Origin: Bacteroidales bacterium
GTDB lineage: Bacteria; Bacteroidota; Bacteroidia; Bacteroidales; Muribaculaceae
Length of the DNA: 26,153 nucleotides
Direction: 5' to 3'
Assembly: GCA_900770215.1 (NCBI GenBank)
Contig: CAAGJW010000018.1
Span: 1 to 26,153, forward strand
Shown here: positions 6,408 to 15,501 of the stretch, piece by piece
Numbering within the stretch: the stretch's first letter is position 1
Layout of the letters: each line of letters starts with the position of its first letter
The notes under the pieces: model-generated
Database searches by the model: none
Seen by the model: only the letters and a program-made list of their open reading frames with translations
What the model was told of the DNA's origin: nothing
Position numbers and translations under genes: made by a program

Positions 6408-7914
6408 ACTTGTCGTCGGCAAGAAACTTGGAGAAGTCGGCCTTGCGCATGTCGCCGTCCTTGAGCAGGGCGCGGTGGAACGACAGGGCATAGTCGAGAT
6501 TCTGCACAATGTGGCCACCCTTGGAGAGCTTCAAGTACTCACGCAGCAAGGGGCGGTACACAGGATGGGCAGCATGCTCGATGATTTCCTCGGCAGCCTG
6601 GATGGGATCCTTGGCACGCAGGTCGGCCACACCCTGGTCGGTGACAATGATGTCGACGCTGTGCACCGTGTGGTCGACGTGGGTCACCATGGGCACGATG
6701 GTCGAGATGGTGTCGTCTTTCTTGATCGAGGGGCACAGGAAGATCGAGGTGTAGGCGTTGCGGGTGAAGTCGCCGCTGCCGCCAATGCCGTTCATCAGGC
6801 GCGTGCCGCCAATGTGCGACGAGTTGATATTGCCGAAAATGTCGCACTCGATGGCAGTGTTCATCGATATCACACCGATGCGGCGTATCACCTCGGGGTT
6901 GTTGCTTATCTCGCTGGGGCGCATGAGCAGCTTGTCGTGCAGCTTGTCGATGTGGTCGAAGAATTCCATCATGGCCTCATGGCTGAAAGTCATCGAGCAC
7001 GTAGAGGCAAACTTGCAGCGTCCGCTCAGCAAGAGCTTCATCACGCTGTCTTGCACCACCTCGGTGTACATTTCAAAGGGTGGTATGTCGGTACTCTGGT
7101 CGAGAGCGTCGAGCACGGCATTGGCAATGTTGCCCACACCGCTCTGGATGGGCAGGAACGACTTGGGCATGCGGCCCTGCTTCATCTCGTTGACGAGGAA
7201 GTCGCACACGTTCTGGCCGATGCGGCGGGTTGTTTCGTCAACAGGGGTGAACTTGCTCTCCTTGCCCAGCGGCATGTCGCTGTAGACCACACACAGCACC
7301 TTCTTGGGGTCGACGTGGGCCACGGGCTCGCCGGCACGGTCGTGAGCACTGTAGATAGGTATCTCGCGGCGGTTGGGCGGGTCGAGCGGCAGGTAGATGT
7401 CGTGCAGGCCGCGTATCGACCCGGGTATCTGCTTGTTGATTTCGATCATCACTTTGTCGGCATACTTGAGCCATGTGGGAGAGTTGCCCACAGCGGTGCC
7501 CAGCACGATCTCGCCGTCGTCGGTGATGCTCTGGGCCTCGATGATGGCCACATCCATCTTGCCCCATGCCCCGTAGCGGAACTCCTGGGCCATCTCGCTC
7601 AGGTGGCGGTCGTCGTAGTGGAGCTCGTGGGCGTTGATGCGCTTGCGCAACTCCGACGACGACTGGTAGGGTGCACGCATGTTGATGGCATGGGCACGGC
7701 TCAGCTCACCGTCGGTGTAGTCGTTGCTCGAGGCACCCGAGAGCAAGTTGATTTTAAACTCGCGGCCAGCCTCGTGTTCACGGATAGCCTTCTTGGCGAT
7801 TGCAGGTGGAATCACTTTAGGATTGCCTGGGATTGTGAAGCCTGAAACGCCGATGGTCATGCCATTCTGCACATACTCGGCAGCCTCTTCAGGCGTAAAT
7901 ACTGGATAAATCAT
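6406..7914 (-). CDS. Succinyl-CoA:acetate CoA-transferase / acetyl-CoA hydrolase family
   Basis: A 502-residue protein of the class I CoA-transferase family that includes AarC and Cat1, at full family length. The probable catalytic glutamate is E285 in FEMYTEVVQDSV, at the place where AarC-type enzymes form the glutamyl-CoA thioester. The CoA-binding Gly loops are QSGVGNIANAV (about 257-267) and HIGGTRLMNGIGGSGDF (about 367-383). Family members move CoA between succinate, acetate and sometimes propionate in the cytosol. In Bacteroidales this fits release of acetate or propionate in succinate-based fermentation, and the fumarate reductase operon in the same window belongs to the same metabolism. 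The exact acid pair cannot be read from sequence, and a hydrolase label would be an automatic but less likely reading. Confidence 0.88.
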   Translation of the reverse strand: MIYPVFTPEEAAEYVQNGMTIGVSGFTIPGNPKVIPPAIAKKAIREHEAGREFKINLLSGASSNDYTDGELSRAHAINMRAPYQSSSELRKRINAHELHYDDRHLSEMAQEFRYGAWGKMDVAIIEAQSITDDGEIVLGTAVGNSPTWLKYADKVMIEINKQIPGSIRGLHDIYLPLDPPNRREIPIYSAHDRAGEPVAHVDPKKVLCVVYSDMPLGKESKFTPVDETTRRIGQNVCDFLVNEMKQGRMPKSFLPIQSGVGNIANAVLDALDQSTDIPPFEMYTEVVQDSVMKLLLSGRCKFASTCSMTFSHEAMMEFFDHIDKLHDKLLMRPSEISNNPEVIRRIGVISMNTAIECDIFGNINSSHIGGTRLMNGIGGSGDFTRNAYTSIFLCPSIKKDDTISTIVPMVTHVDHTVHSVDIIVTDQGVADLRAKDPIQAAEEIIEHAAHPVYRPLLREYLKLSKGGHIVQNLDYALSFHRALLKDGDMRKADFSKFLADDK

Positions 7915-7956
7915 TTACTTTTTATGTTAATCGATTTAGTTATAGTTGTTTTTAGT

Positions 7957-7970
7957 TCGAAACGTTTGCG
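7957..7970 (-). promoter_or_regulatory. Operator-like palindrome at the CoA-transferase start site
   Basis: CGCAAACGTTTCGA on the minus strand directly follows the -7 element. It differs at two of the ten fixed positions from the LacI-family pattern TGnAAnCGnTTnCA and is centred on AAACGTTT. Its position over the expected transcription start would suit a repressor. Confidence 0.25.
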
Positions 7971-8000
7971 CAAATTTAATGATTTTGTGCGAAAGCGCAA
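7971..8000 (-). promoter_or_regulatory. Promoter for the CoA-transferase gene
   Basis: On the minus strand, TTG (8000-7998), 19 bp, TAAATTTG (7978-7971), a full Bacteroidetes promoter match about 57 bp upstream of the ATG at 7914. Confidence 0.65.
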
Positions 8001-8047
8001 AAAATTAAACTCACTATTGTGTGTGTGTGTGGTTTCTCCCGCCACCA

Positions 8048-8446
8048 CTACTGCGGGCCCGTGCCGTCGAGCTGGTAGATGTAGTCATAGTTCACGCCCA
8101 ACACGCCCTTTACCTTCTGGAACCAGGCGCGGGCCTCGTGCACATCGCGTCCCTTGGGCAGCTCGATGGCAATGCCGTTGATCATGGTGTAGTCATACAT
8201 GAGGCGTGCGCCGTATTTCTTCACTGCCTTGAGCAAGCTTTTCTTGCCTCGCGGCCCGTCGTACATGATGATGAGCGTGCTGGGCGAGTAAAGCTGGCCG
8301 GCAGGCTGCACGGCAGCTGTGTCGGCAGGGTTGTAGTATCGGGGGCGCACCTGCTGTGCCTGCACACGAGGCACGGCTGAGCCGCCGGCCCTGCAGGCGG
8401 CAAGCACGAGCAGCGGCATGGCCCATAAAAGATCAACCTTCTTCAT
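8048..8446 (-). CDS. Small lipoprotein resembling inhibitor I9 / subtilisin propeptide
   Basis: A 132-residue protein. Its N-terminus is a lipoprotein signal peptide with lipobox VLAAC (Cys at about residue 18), so it should be anchored in a membrane facing the periplasm or outside. A low-complexity segment of about 40 residues follows. Then comes a compact C-terminal domain with the pattern of inhibitor I9: LIIMYDG, KKSLLKAVKKYGARLMYDY, INGIAIELPKG, ARAWFQKVKGVLGVNYD. In proteases this fold is the propeptide that inhibits or chaperones subtilisin; stand-alone copies act as protease inhibitors. There is no protease domain here and none in the window. The I9 call rests on pattern recognition alone. 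The ATG at 8446 is preferred over the GTG at 8452 and lies 17 bp from a good promoter. Confidence 0.65.
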   Translation of the reverse strand: MKKVDLLWAMPLLVLAACRAGGSAVPRVQAQQVRPRYYNPADTAAVQPAGQLYSPSTLIIMYDGPRGKKSLLKAVKKYGARLMYDYTMINGIAIELPKGRDVHEARAWFQKVKGVLGVNYDYIYQLDGTGPQ

Positions 8447-8462
8447 TGTCACAAAGTTTCAA

Positions 8463-8493
8463 CAAAGTTACAGTTTATTCACCACTTGCCCAA
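8463..8493 (-). promoter_or_regulatory. Promoter for the I9-like lipoprotein gene
   Basis: On the minus strand, TTG (8493-8491), 20 bp, TAACTTTG (8470-8463), an exact match to the Bacteroidetes promoter pattern. The leader to the ATG at 8446 would be only about 10 nt. Confidence 0.65.
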
Positions 8494-8529
8494 CTCACGC
8501 TGCATGAATTTTGAGCAAAGCCTGAACAA

Positions 8530-8543
8530 TGAAAACGATTGCA
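8530..8543 (+). promoter_or_regulatory. LacI-family operator upstream of galM
   Basis: TGAAAACGATTGCA fits all ten fixed positions of the LacI-family operator TGnAAnCGnTTnCA. Its centre lies 63.5 bp upstream of the first base of the galM -7 element, so it is upstream of the promoter rather than over it. The same motif and geometry occur before malQ. Confidence 0.6.
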
Positions 8544-8576
8544 TTGAAACACAACAAGATTGAGGGGGATAATTGC

Positions 8577-8607
8577 TTGGAGGGTCGCCCGAATGTTTGT
8601 ATTTTTG
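8577..8607 (+). promoter_or_regulatory. Promoter for galM and the sugar transporter
   Basis: TTG (8577-8579), 20 bp, TATTTTTG (8600-8607), a full Bacteroidetes promoter match about 44 bp upstream of the galM ATG. Confidence 0.7.
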
Positions 8608-8650
8608 CCTATGTAACTTTTTAACCAAGACTTAAAATCGATACAGCGAA

Positions 8651-9697
8651 ATGAAGATAAAGAGGAAAACCATCGACTCGCCTCGTGGTGCAATCACACT
8701 CTACACGCTCACCAATGCCCACGGTGCCAGCGTGAAGCTCTCGAGCGTGGGAGCTGGAATAGTGAGCGTTGTAGTGCCCGACCGCCAGGGCCGGCTCGAC
8801 GACGTGGTCATAGGCTATGCCGACCCTGCCGATTATTTCTACGACGGCCCATGTGCCGGCAAGGTGCCGGGCCGCTATGCCAACCGCATAGCCCGCGGCC
8901 GCTTCACGCTCGAGGGCAAAGACTACCAGCTGGCCATCAACAACGGCCCCAACGCCCTGCACGGCGGTCCCGAAGGCTTCAGCCACAAGCTGTGGCACAG
9001 CCACGACGACGCGAGCGGTGTCACCTTCACCCTGCACAGCCCCGACGGCGACGAGCACTACCCTGGCAACCTGGTGGCCACGGCGCGCTACAGCTTCAAC
9101 GACGAGGGCGAGCTCAAGATTGAGCTCAAAGCCACTACCGACAAAACCACCATCGTCAATCTCACCAATCACACCTATTGGAACCTGGCTGGCGAGAGCA
9201 GCGGCTGTGTGCTCGACCAGGAGCTGTGGCTGGCCTGCTCCAGCTATCTGCCCACCGACTCCACCCTCATCCCCACCGGCGAGATTGCCCCTGTGGCCGG
9301 GACCCCCATGGATTTCTCTTCACTCAAAGCCCTAGGAAAGAATATCGACGACGATTTTCCAGCTCTGCACTACGGCAAGGGCTACGACAATTGCTGGGTG
9401 GTCGACGACTGGCACCCGGGCCAGCTCAAGCGGGTGGCCGAGCTCGTCGACCGCAAAAGCGGCCGCCGGCTCGAAGTGCTCACCACCCAGCCAGCAGTGC
9501 AAGTCTACACAGGCAACTACCTGGCCGACAGCCCAGTTGGCAAGACGACCCATCGCCCCTACAACGACTATGAGGGTGTGGCCATCGAGTGCCAGGGCAT
9601 GCCCGACGCACCCAACCACACCAACTTTCCCAGCCAGGTGCTCAAGCCCGACGAGGAATACCGCCAGGTGATCGTGTTCAAGCTGTCGGCACAATAA
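8651..9697 (+). CDS. galM: Aldose 1-epimerase (mutarotase)
   Basis: A 348-residue protein of full GalM length. Key residues are visible: H104 in NALHGGPEGF, H174 in LTNHTYWNLAG (the catalytic base/acid histidine) and E313 in AIECQGMPDAPNH (the catalytic glutamate). It interconverts alpha and beta anomers of glucose, galactose or related aldoses. There is no obvious signal peptide, so it acts in the cytosol. It is followed after 68 bp by a sugar transporter on the same strand and shares a LacI-type operator design with the malQ operon. This suggests it handles the beta-anomeric sugar made from maltose or maltodextrin rather than serving only galactose use (inference). Confidence 0.92.
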   Translation: MKIKRKTIDSPRGAITLYTLTNAHGASVKLSSVGAGIVSVVVPDRQGRLDDVVIGYADPADYFYDGPCAGKVPGRYANRIARGRFTLEGKDYQLAINNGPNALHGGPEGFSHKLWHSHDDASGVTFTLHSPDGDEHYPGNLVATARYSFNDEGELKIELKATTDKTTIVNLTNHTYWNLAGESSGCVLDQELWLACSSYLPTDSTLIPTGEIAPVAGTPMDFSSLKALGKNIDDDFPALHYGKGYDNCWVVDDWHPGQLKRVAELVDRKSGRRLEVLTTQPAVQVYTGNYLADSPVGKTTHRPYNDYEGVAIECQGMPDAPNHTNFPSQVLKPDEEYRQVIVFKLSAQ

Positions 9698-9765
9698 CAG
9701 GCACACATCAATGCAACACACAAAAAAAAGAGAATTCAAAAAAAATAAAAGGATAACAGCATAAA

Positions 9766-11097
9766 ATGAAAACCAAACCCAACTTGTCGTCGCGACAACT
9801 CTACGACATCAGCTTCGGCTTCTTTGGCGTGCAGATTGCCTATGCACTGCAGAGCGCCAACGTGAGCCGCATATTCGCCACACTGGGTGCCGACCCGCAT
9901 TCACTCAGCTATTTTTGGATACTTCCGCCACTCATGGGCATGATCGTGCAGCCCCTGGTGGGCTACTTCAGCGACAAGACGTGGTGCCGCTTCGGGCGCC
10001 GCATCCCCTACCTGTTTATAGGCGCCCTGGTGGCCGTCATCGTCATGTGCCTGCTGCCCAATGCCGGCTCGTTTGGCATGACGGTGGCCACTGCCATGAC
10101 CTTCGGGCTCGTAGCACTCATGTTTCTCGACACGAGCATCAACATGGCCATGCAGCCCTTCAAGATGATGGTGGGCGACCTGGTCAACGAGAAGCAGAAG
10201 TCCAAGGCCTACAGCATCCAGTCGTTTCTGTGCAACGCCGGCTCGATTGTGGGCTACATCTTCCCGCTGCTGTTCACCTGGATAGGCATCAAGAACAAGG
10301 CACCCAAGGGCGTTGTACCCGACTCGGTGATATGGTCGTTCTACATTGGGGCCGCCATCCTCATCTTGTGCGTCATCTACACCGTGACCCATGTGCGCGA
10401 GATGCCGCCCGAGGAATATGTCCAATACCAGGACACGGTGAAGGACGCCGAGGGCAAGGTTCACGTGAAGGAGCCCAAAGGCGCCTGGAAAGTGTTTTTC
10501 GAGGTGGGGGTCGTGCAATTCTTCTGCTGGGCAGCCTTCCTCTACATGTGGACCTACACGGGCGGCACGATAGGCCACACCGTGTGGCACACCCTCGACA
10601 CCTCGAGCCGCGCCTATCAGGACGCCGGCAACTGGGTGGGCGTGCTCTTTGCCGTGCAGGCCGTGGGCAGCGTGTGCTGGGCACTTGTGCTGCCGCGGTT
10701 CAAGAACACCAAGGCGGCCTATGCCCTGAGTCTGCTCATCGGCGCCATCGGCTTTGCCATGGTACCCTACTGCACCAATGCCTATCTGCTCTTTGTGCCC
10801 TTCATTCTCATCGGCTTTGCCTGGGCAGCCATGCTGGCCATGCCCTTCACCTTTGTGACCAACGCCTTTGAGGGCAGCAGCCGCATGGGCACCGTGCTGG
10901 GCTTGTTCAACTGCACGATATGCCTGCCACAAATCATTGCGGCTGCCACAGGCGGCCTGGTAATGGCAGTCGTGTGCCACAAGGAGGGAGGCATCTTTGT
11001 GCAAGACCACATGTTCCTGGCAGCTGCCGCATTCCTGGTCATTGCCACCCTGTGCGTTTTTGCCATCACGACCAAGAAGCACAGCTATCAAGCATGA
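9766..11097 (+). CDS. GPH/SLC45-type sugar transporter (MFS)
   Basis: A 443-residue protein with about 12 hydrophobic membrane segments. Family signs are the loop RFGRRIPYLFIGALVAV after the second helix, DTSINMAMQPFKMMVGDLV in helix 4 and the following loop, and a C-terminal half with CLPQIIAAATGG. These match the MFS/GPH group close to SLC45 sucrose/maltose-type proton symporters found in Bacteroidetes. It is expected in the inner membrane, importing a di- or oligosaccharide. Position after galM and the regulatory link to the malQ operon make maltose or maltodextrin the likely substrate, but the sequence does not fix it. A strong hairpin terminator follows about 85 bp downstream. Confidence 0.85.
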   Translation: MKTKPNLSSRQLYDISFGFFGVQIAYALQSANVSRIFATLGADPHSLSYFWILPPLMGMIVQPLVGYFSDKTWCRFGRRIPYLFIGALVAVIVMCLLPNAGSFGMTVATAMTFGLVALMFLDTSINMAMQPFKMMVGDLVNEKQKSKAYSIQSFLCNAGSIVGYIFPLLFTWIGIKNKAPKGVVPDSVIWSFYIGAAILILCVIYTVTHVREMPPEEYVQYQDTVKDAEGKVHVKEPKGAWKVFFEVGVVQFFCWAAFLYMWTYTGGTIGHTVWHTLDTSSRAYQDAGNWVGVLFAVQAVGSVCWALVLPRFKNTKAAYALSLLIGAIGFAMVPYCTNAYLLFVPFILIGFAWAAMLAMPFTFVTNAFEGSSRMGTVLGLFNCTICLPQIIAAATGGLVMAVVCHKEGGIFVQDHMFLAAAAFLVIATLCVFAITTKKHSYQA

Positions 11098-11180
11098 AAG
11101 GCTGCTGCCTCAAGATATAAAATACAAGGGAAACTTTATCATCATTACACACACATTAATTGTCATAAGCGCAACAACGG

Positions 11181-11234
11181 CAAGGCCGCGGTCCAAACTG
11201 GGAACCGCGGCCTTGCTTGTTTTTGTTTTGCCAC
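11181..11234 (+). terminator. Terminator of the galM-transporter operon
   Basis: Perfect 12-base arms CAAGGCCGCGGT (11181-11192) and ACCGCGGCCTTG (11204-11215), followed by a T-rich tract (11217-11233). It is oriented for the plus strand. The minus-strand flank is not T-rich, though the stem may still slow the convergent lipoprotein/argH transcript. Confidence 0.85.
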
Positions 11235-11246
11235 ACACACATGGTG

Positions 11247-11752
11247 CTAATAGGAAGTGATGACGTAGCCGCCACTGCCCGTGGAGCGCACCACATAGGT
11301 CGTGAGCCCCACATGGCGCTGCATGGCCGTGCCCGAGACGGGGCCGCCGGCACCGGTGAGCACGTTGTAGCGCGACTTGCACTTGGGGCACACGGCCTCA
11401 AAATTGGACGGGTCGATGCTCAGGGTCACGCCGGCATCGCGCTCGACCGGGCAGGCCAGGTCGTAGGCAAGCGGCATGTAGCTGGCCGTGCCGCTGTCGA
11501 GGCCCATGATGAGCAGCACGCCGCCGTAGCCCGTGTAGGTGTTCACATTGTAGGGGAAGTTGTGCGGCAAGCCCTTACCGCGGTTGAAGATGTTGTAGTC
11601 GCCCACCCCGCTCACGCCGTAGGTGTTCCACAGGGCATAGGTACCCAGGTTGATGCGCACCTGGAACCCCGACACCGTCTTGTTGTCGACCTTGTCGCAC
11701 CCCGAGGCGAGGCACATGACGAGTGCAAGCAGCACCATTGCAATTGTCTTTC

Positions 11753-11756
<4 letters not shown>
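11247..11756 (-). CDS. Rieske-like lipoprotein with altered metal ligands
   Basis: A 169-residue protein. A signal peptide with lipobox LASGC (C20) predicts a membrane-anchored lipoprotein. The second half has the shape of a Rieske domain: LAYDLACPVE at about 97-105, then 20 residues later VCPKCKSRYNVLTGAGGPVSG, then a short beta-strand tail TTYVV...YVITSY. Classical Rieske sites use CxH and CxxH. Here the first is C102-P-V and the second C123-P-K-C126, so both histidines are missing and three cysteines remain. It may bind another metal, or the site may be degenerate. Similar small lipoproteins are usually left as hypothetical in Bacteroidales. Its ATG overlaps the argH stop in ATGA, so the two are translationally coupled, although no functional link to arginine synthesis is evident. 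Confidence 0.75.
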
Positions 11757-13093
<1,337 letters not shown>

Positions 13094-13180
13094 AGTTTCC
13101 TAAAAAAACGATTATATCGATGCGCCTAGCAGCATGCAGGCACTTGCCGGCGCATCCCTTCTTCTTATTAATGCTAACGA

Positions 13181-13188
13181 CAAAATTA
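13181..13188 (-). promoter_or_regulatory. Likely -7 element for argH
   Basis: TAATTTTG on the minus strand (13188-13181) fits TAnnTTTG and lies 88 bp upstream of the argH ATG. No TTG is found at the expected -33 distance. The element is back to back with the divergent glycosyltransferase promoter. Confidence 0.45.
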
Positions 13189-13220
13189 CAATAATATTTT
13201 CAACTGTGGAAAAAGGGCTT

Positions 13221-13228
13221 TATCTTTG
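13221..13228 (+). promoter_or_regulatory. -7 element giving a near-leaderless glycosyltransferase mRNA
   Basis: TATCTTTG at 13221-13228 is an exact TAnnTTTG match and ends only 6 bp before the ATG at 13235. Transcription would begin within a few bases of the start codon. The expected -33 position lacks a TTG. Confidence 0.5.
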
Positions 13229-13234
13229 CACGAT

Positions 13235-13987
13235 ATGGAACACACTCCCACATTCACCATCGTCACGGTCGCCTGGAATGCCGCCGGGGTCATAGGCCCC
13301 ACCCTCGAGAGCGTGCAGCAGCAGTCGTGCCGCGACTTTGAGTACCTGGTGATCGACGGTGCCTCGACCGATGCCACCGTGCAGCTCGTGCGAGATGCCG
13401 GCATTGCGGGCACGCGCATCGTGAGCGAGCCCGACCACGGGATATATGATGCCATGAACAAGGCCATAGGCCTGGCACGCGGCCGCTACCTGATATGGCT
13501 CAATGCCGGCGACGCCCTGGCCACAGCCAGCTCGCTCGAGCGCATGGCCGCCCTGGCTGCCACGGCGCCCGATGTGATCTACGGCCAGACGCAGATTGTA
13601 GACGCCAGCCGCCACGTGGTGGGCATGCGCCACCTCACGGCGCCCAGCCAGCTCGGCTGGCGCGACTTTGCCCGCGGCATGCTGGTGTGTCACCAGGCCT
13701 TTGTGGCCCGTCGCGAGATTGTGCCGCGCTACGACCTGCACTACCGCTACAGCGCCGACTACGACTGGTGCATCAAGGTGCTCAAGCGCTCGCAGCGCAA
13801 TGCCTACCTGGGGCCCGAGCCCGTCGTCAGCTTCCTCGAGGAGGGCACCACCACTGCCCACCACAAGGCCTCGCTCAAAGAGCGCTACCACATCATGTGC
13901 CACTACTACGGCACCGTGCCCACCATCGTGCGGCACCTCTCATTCCTGCCCCGCTACTTGAAACAGAAACTGTCGCATCACGCATGA
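13235..13987 (+). CDS. Family 2 glycosyltransferase
   Basis: About 250 residues from the ATG at 13235. A TTG nine bases earlier is also in frame but lies inside the -7 promoter element, so it is rejected. The GT-A fold pattern is clear: FTIVTVAWNA at the start, LVIDGASTD (nucleotide-sugar binding), SEPDHGIYDAMNKAI and YLIWLNAGD (donor/metal loop), then RYSADYDWCIKVL. This is the WcaA-like GT2 group that adds single sugars to lipid-linked glycans or capsule/lipopolysaccharide in the cytosol or at the inner membrane. Donor and acceptor cannot be read from sequence. Its stop overlaps the start of the MATE gene (ATGA), which shows cotranscription and coupled translation. Confidence 0.88.
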   Translation: MEHTPTFTIVTVAWNAAGVIGPTLESVQQQSCRDFEYLVIDGASTDATVQLVRDAGIAGTRIVSEPDHGIYDAMNKAIGLARGRYLIWLNAGDALATASSLERMAALAATAPDVIYGQTQIVDASRHVVGMRHLTAPSQLGWRDFARGMLVCHQAFVARREIVPRYDLHYRYSADYDWCIKVLKRSQRNAYLGPEPVVSFLEEGTTTAHHKASLKERYHIMCHYYGTVPTIVRHLSFLPRYLKQKLSHHA

Positions 13988-15333
13988 CCAAGGGTCTGAA
14001 CCGCGAAATATGGCGCATCGCCCTGCCCTCGATTGTGACCAACGTCACCATACCGCTGCTGGGACTGCTCGACACAGCCATTGCCGGCCACCTCGACGCC
14101 AGCCACGGCGCCCTCTACATCGGGGCAGTGTCGGTGGGAGCCATGATGTTCAACCTGCTGTACTGGAACTTCGGCTTCCTGCGCATGGGCACCTCGGGCC
14201 TTACTGCCCAGGCCTACGGTCAAGGCGACACGGGCATGCAAGCCTCCATCCTGCAACGGGCCACTATGCTGGGCCTGGCCATAGGGGTGCTCATCATCGT
14301 GCTGCAATGGCCGCTGCAACGGGCGGCACTGTGGGTCATAGGGCCGAGCCACGACGTGCGGGCGCTGGCCCTCACCTATTTCTACATAGGCGTGTGGGGA
14401 GCGCCGCCCACGCTCATGATGATGAGCATCAAGGGGTGGCTGCTGGGCATGCAGGACTCGCGCAGCCCCATGGTCATCTCGATAGGCGTCAACGTGCTCA
14501 ACATCGCCGTGAGCCTGCTGGCTGTGTACGGGCTGGGGCTGGGCTTTGCCGGCATCGCCGTGGGCACCGTCACTGCCCAGTGGGCAGGCTTGCTCTACTG
14601 CTGGTGGCTGCTGCGGCACAAGCATCGCGGCCTGCTCGCGCGCATGAACTGGCACACGGCATTGCGGGGCGGCGGACTGTGGCGCTTTTTCCAGGTGAAC
14701 GGCGACATCTTTGTGCGCTCGACACTCATGATGGTGCTCAACCTGTTTTTCATGGCCGTGGGAGCGCGCAGCGGCGAGATGGTGCTGGCCGTGAACGCAC
14801 TCATCATGCAGCTGTTCACGCTTTTCTCCTATTTTATGGACGGCATCGCCATGGCTGGCGAGGCCCTTGTGGGCAAGTACTGGGGCATGAGCCACGACAA
14901 GCGGCTGCGCAGCTGCGTGCTGCACCTCTTCGGGTGGGCAACTGTGCTCACCGTGCTGTGTGCAGCGCTCTATGCCGCTGTGCCAGGCCGCATCTTCGCC
15001 CTGCTCACCAGCGACAGCCGCGTGGTGGCCGCCAGCGTGGGCTACCGCTGGTGGTGTGCCGCCATTCCCGTTGCCGGCATGGCAGCCTTTGTGTGGGACG
15101 GCGTGTTTATAGGCCTCACCCGCACGCGAGCCATGACCCTGGCCGTGCTGGTGGCCGTGGCGGCATTTTTTGCACTCTACGCCGCGCTGCCCCACGCGAT
15201 GGGCAACCAGGCACTGTGGCTCGCCTTTGTGACCTATCTTGCCCTGCGCAGCCTGGTGCAGACGGTCCAGTACCTGTGGCAACTGCCGCACCCGAGGCCA
15301 GTGGCCGCCAGACTGAAAAAAGGGCGGAAATAA
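13984..15333 (+). CDS. MATE-family transporter, DinF type
   Basis: A 449-residue protein with about 12 membrane segments. It starts at the ATG overlapping the previous stop; longer in-frame extensions upstream run through the glycosyltransferase gene and are artefacts. The N-terminus IWRIALPSIVTNVTIPLLGLLDTAIAGHL is characteristic of the DinF branch of MATE exporters, and LRMGTSGLTAQAYGQGD follows in the expected place. MATE proteins export cations, drugs or metabolites in exchange for Na+ or H+ across the inner membrane, while related MOP-superfamily members flip lipid-linked sugars. Its coupling to a glycosyltransferase makes a glycan-related cargo possible, but DinF proteins are often found beside unrelated genes. 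Confidence 0.87.
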   Translation: MTKGLNREIWRIALPSIVTNVTIPLLGLLDTAIAGHLDASHGALYIGAVSVGAMMFNLLYWNFGFLRMGTSGLTAQAYGQGDTGMQASILQRATMLGLAIGVLIIVLQWPLQRAALWVIGPSHDVRALALTYFYIGVWGAPPTLMMMSIKGWLLGMQDSRSPMVISIGVNVLNIAVSLLAVYGLGLGFAGIAVGTVTAQWAGLLYCWWLLRHKHRGLLARMNWHTALRGGGLWRFFQVNGDIFVRSTLMMVLNLFFMAVGARSGEMVLAVNALIMQLFTLFSYFMDGIAMAGEALVGKYWGMSHDKRLRSCVLHLFGWATVLTVLCAALYAAVPGRIFALLTSDSRVVAASVGYRWWCAAIPVAGMAAFVWDGVFIGLTRTRAMTLAVLVAVAAFFALYAALPHAMGNQALWLAFVTYLALRSLVQTVQYLWQLPHPRPVAARLKKGRK

Positions 15334-15352
15334 AGAATTTTTTCGCGATTAG

Positions 15353-15383
15353 TTGCAAGTGCAATTTATTCAAAGTAACTTTG
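15353..15383 (+). promoter_or_regulatory. Promoter of the fumarate reductase operon
   Basis: TTG (15353-15355), 20 bp, TAACTTTG (15376-15383), an exact Bacteroidetes promoter. The -33 TTG lies in an inverted repeat TTGCA-AG-TGCAA (15353-15364) that could bind a regulator. The leader to the ATG at 15502 would be about 110 nt. Confidence 0.7.
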
Positions 15384-15501
15384 CAAAATATAGCGCAGCT
15401 ATAGTCCTTCACAAGGCACCGATAGCCCCATTACAAGAAGAAAAAAGAGAAAACATAAAACAACAATTCATTCAAATTTAATAACTTAATTCAGAACTAC
15501 T

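Noticed and set aside
8019..8032. GT dinucleotide run as a phase-variation tract
   Set aside because: Only about six units, between two minus-strand genes and outside the promoter elements found, so no effect can be argued.
13226..13234. TTG start for the glycosyltransferase
   Set aside because: The TTG is part of the TATCTTTG promoter element and would not be in the mRNA; the ATG at 13235 begins the family-like sequence.
13495..13983. N-terminal extension of the MATE transporter
   Set aside because: It runs in another frame through the conserved glycosyltransferase gene, and the MATE family start matches the ATG at 13984.
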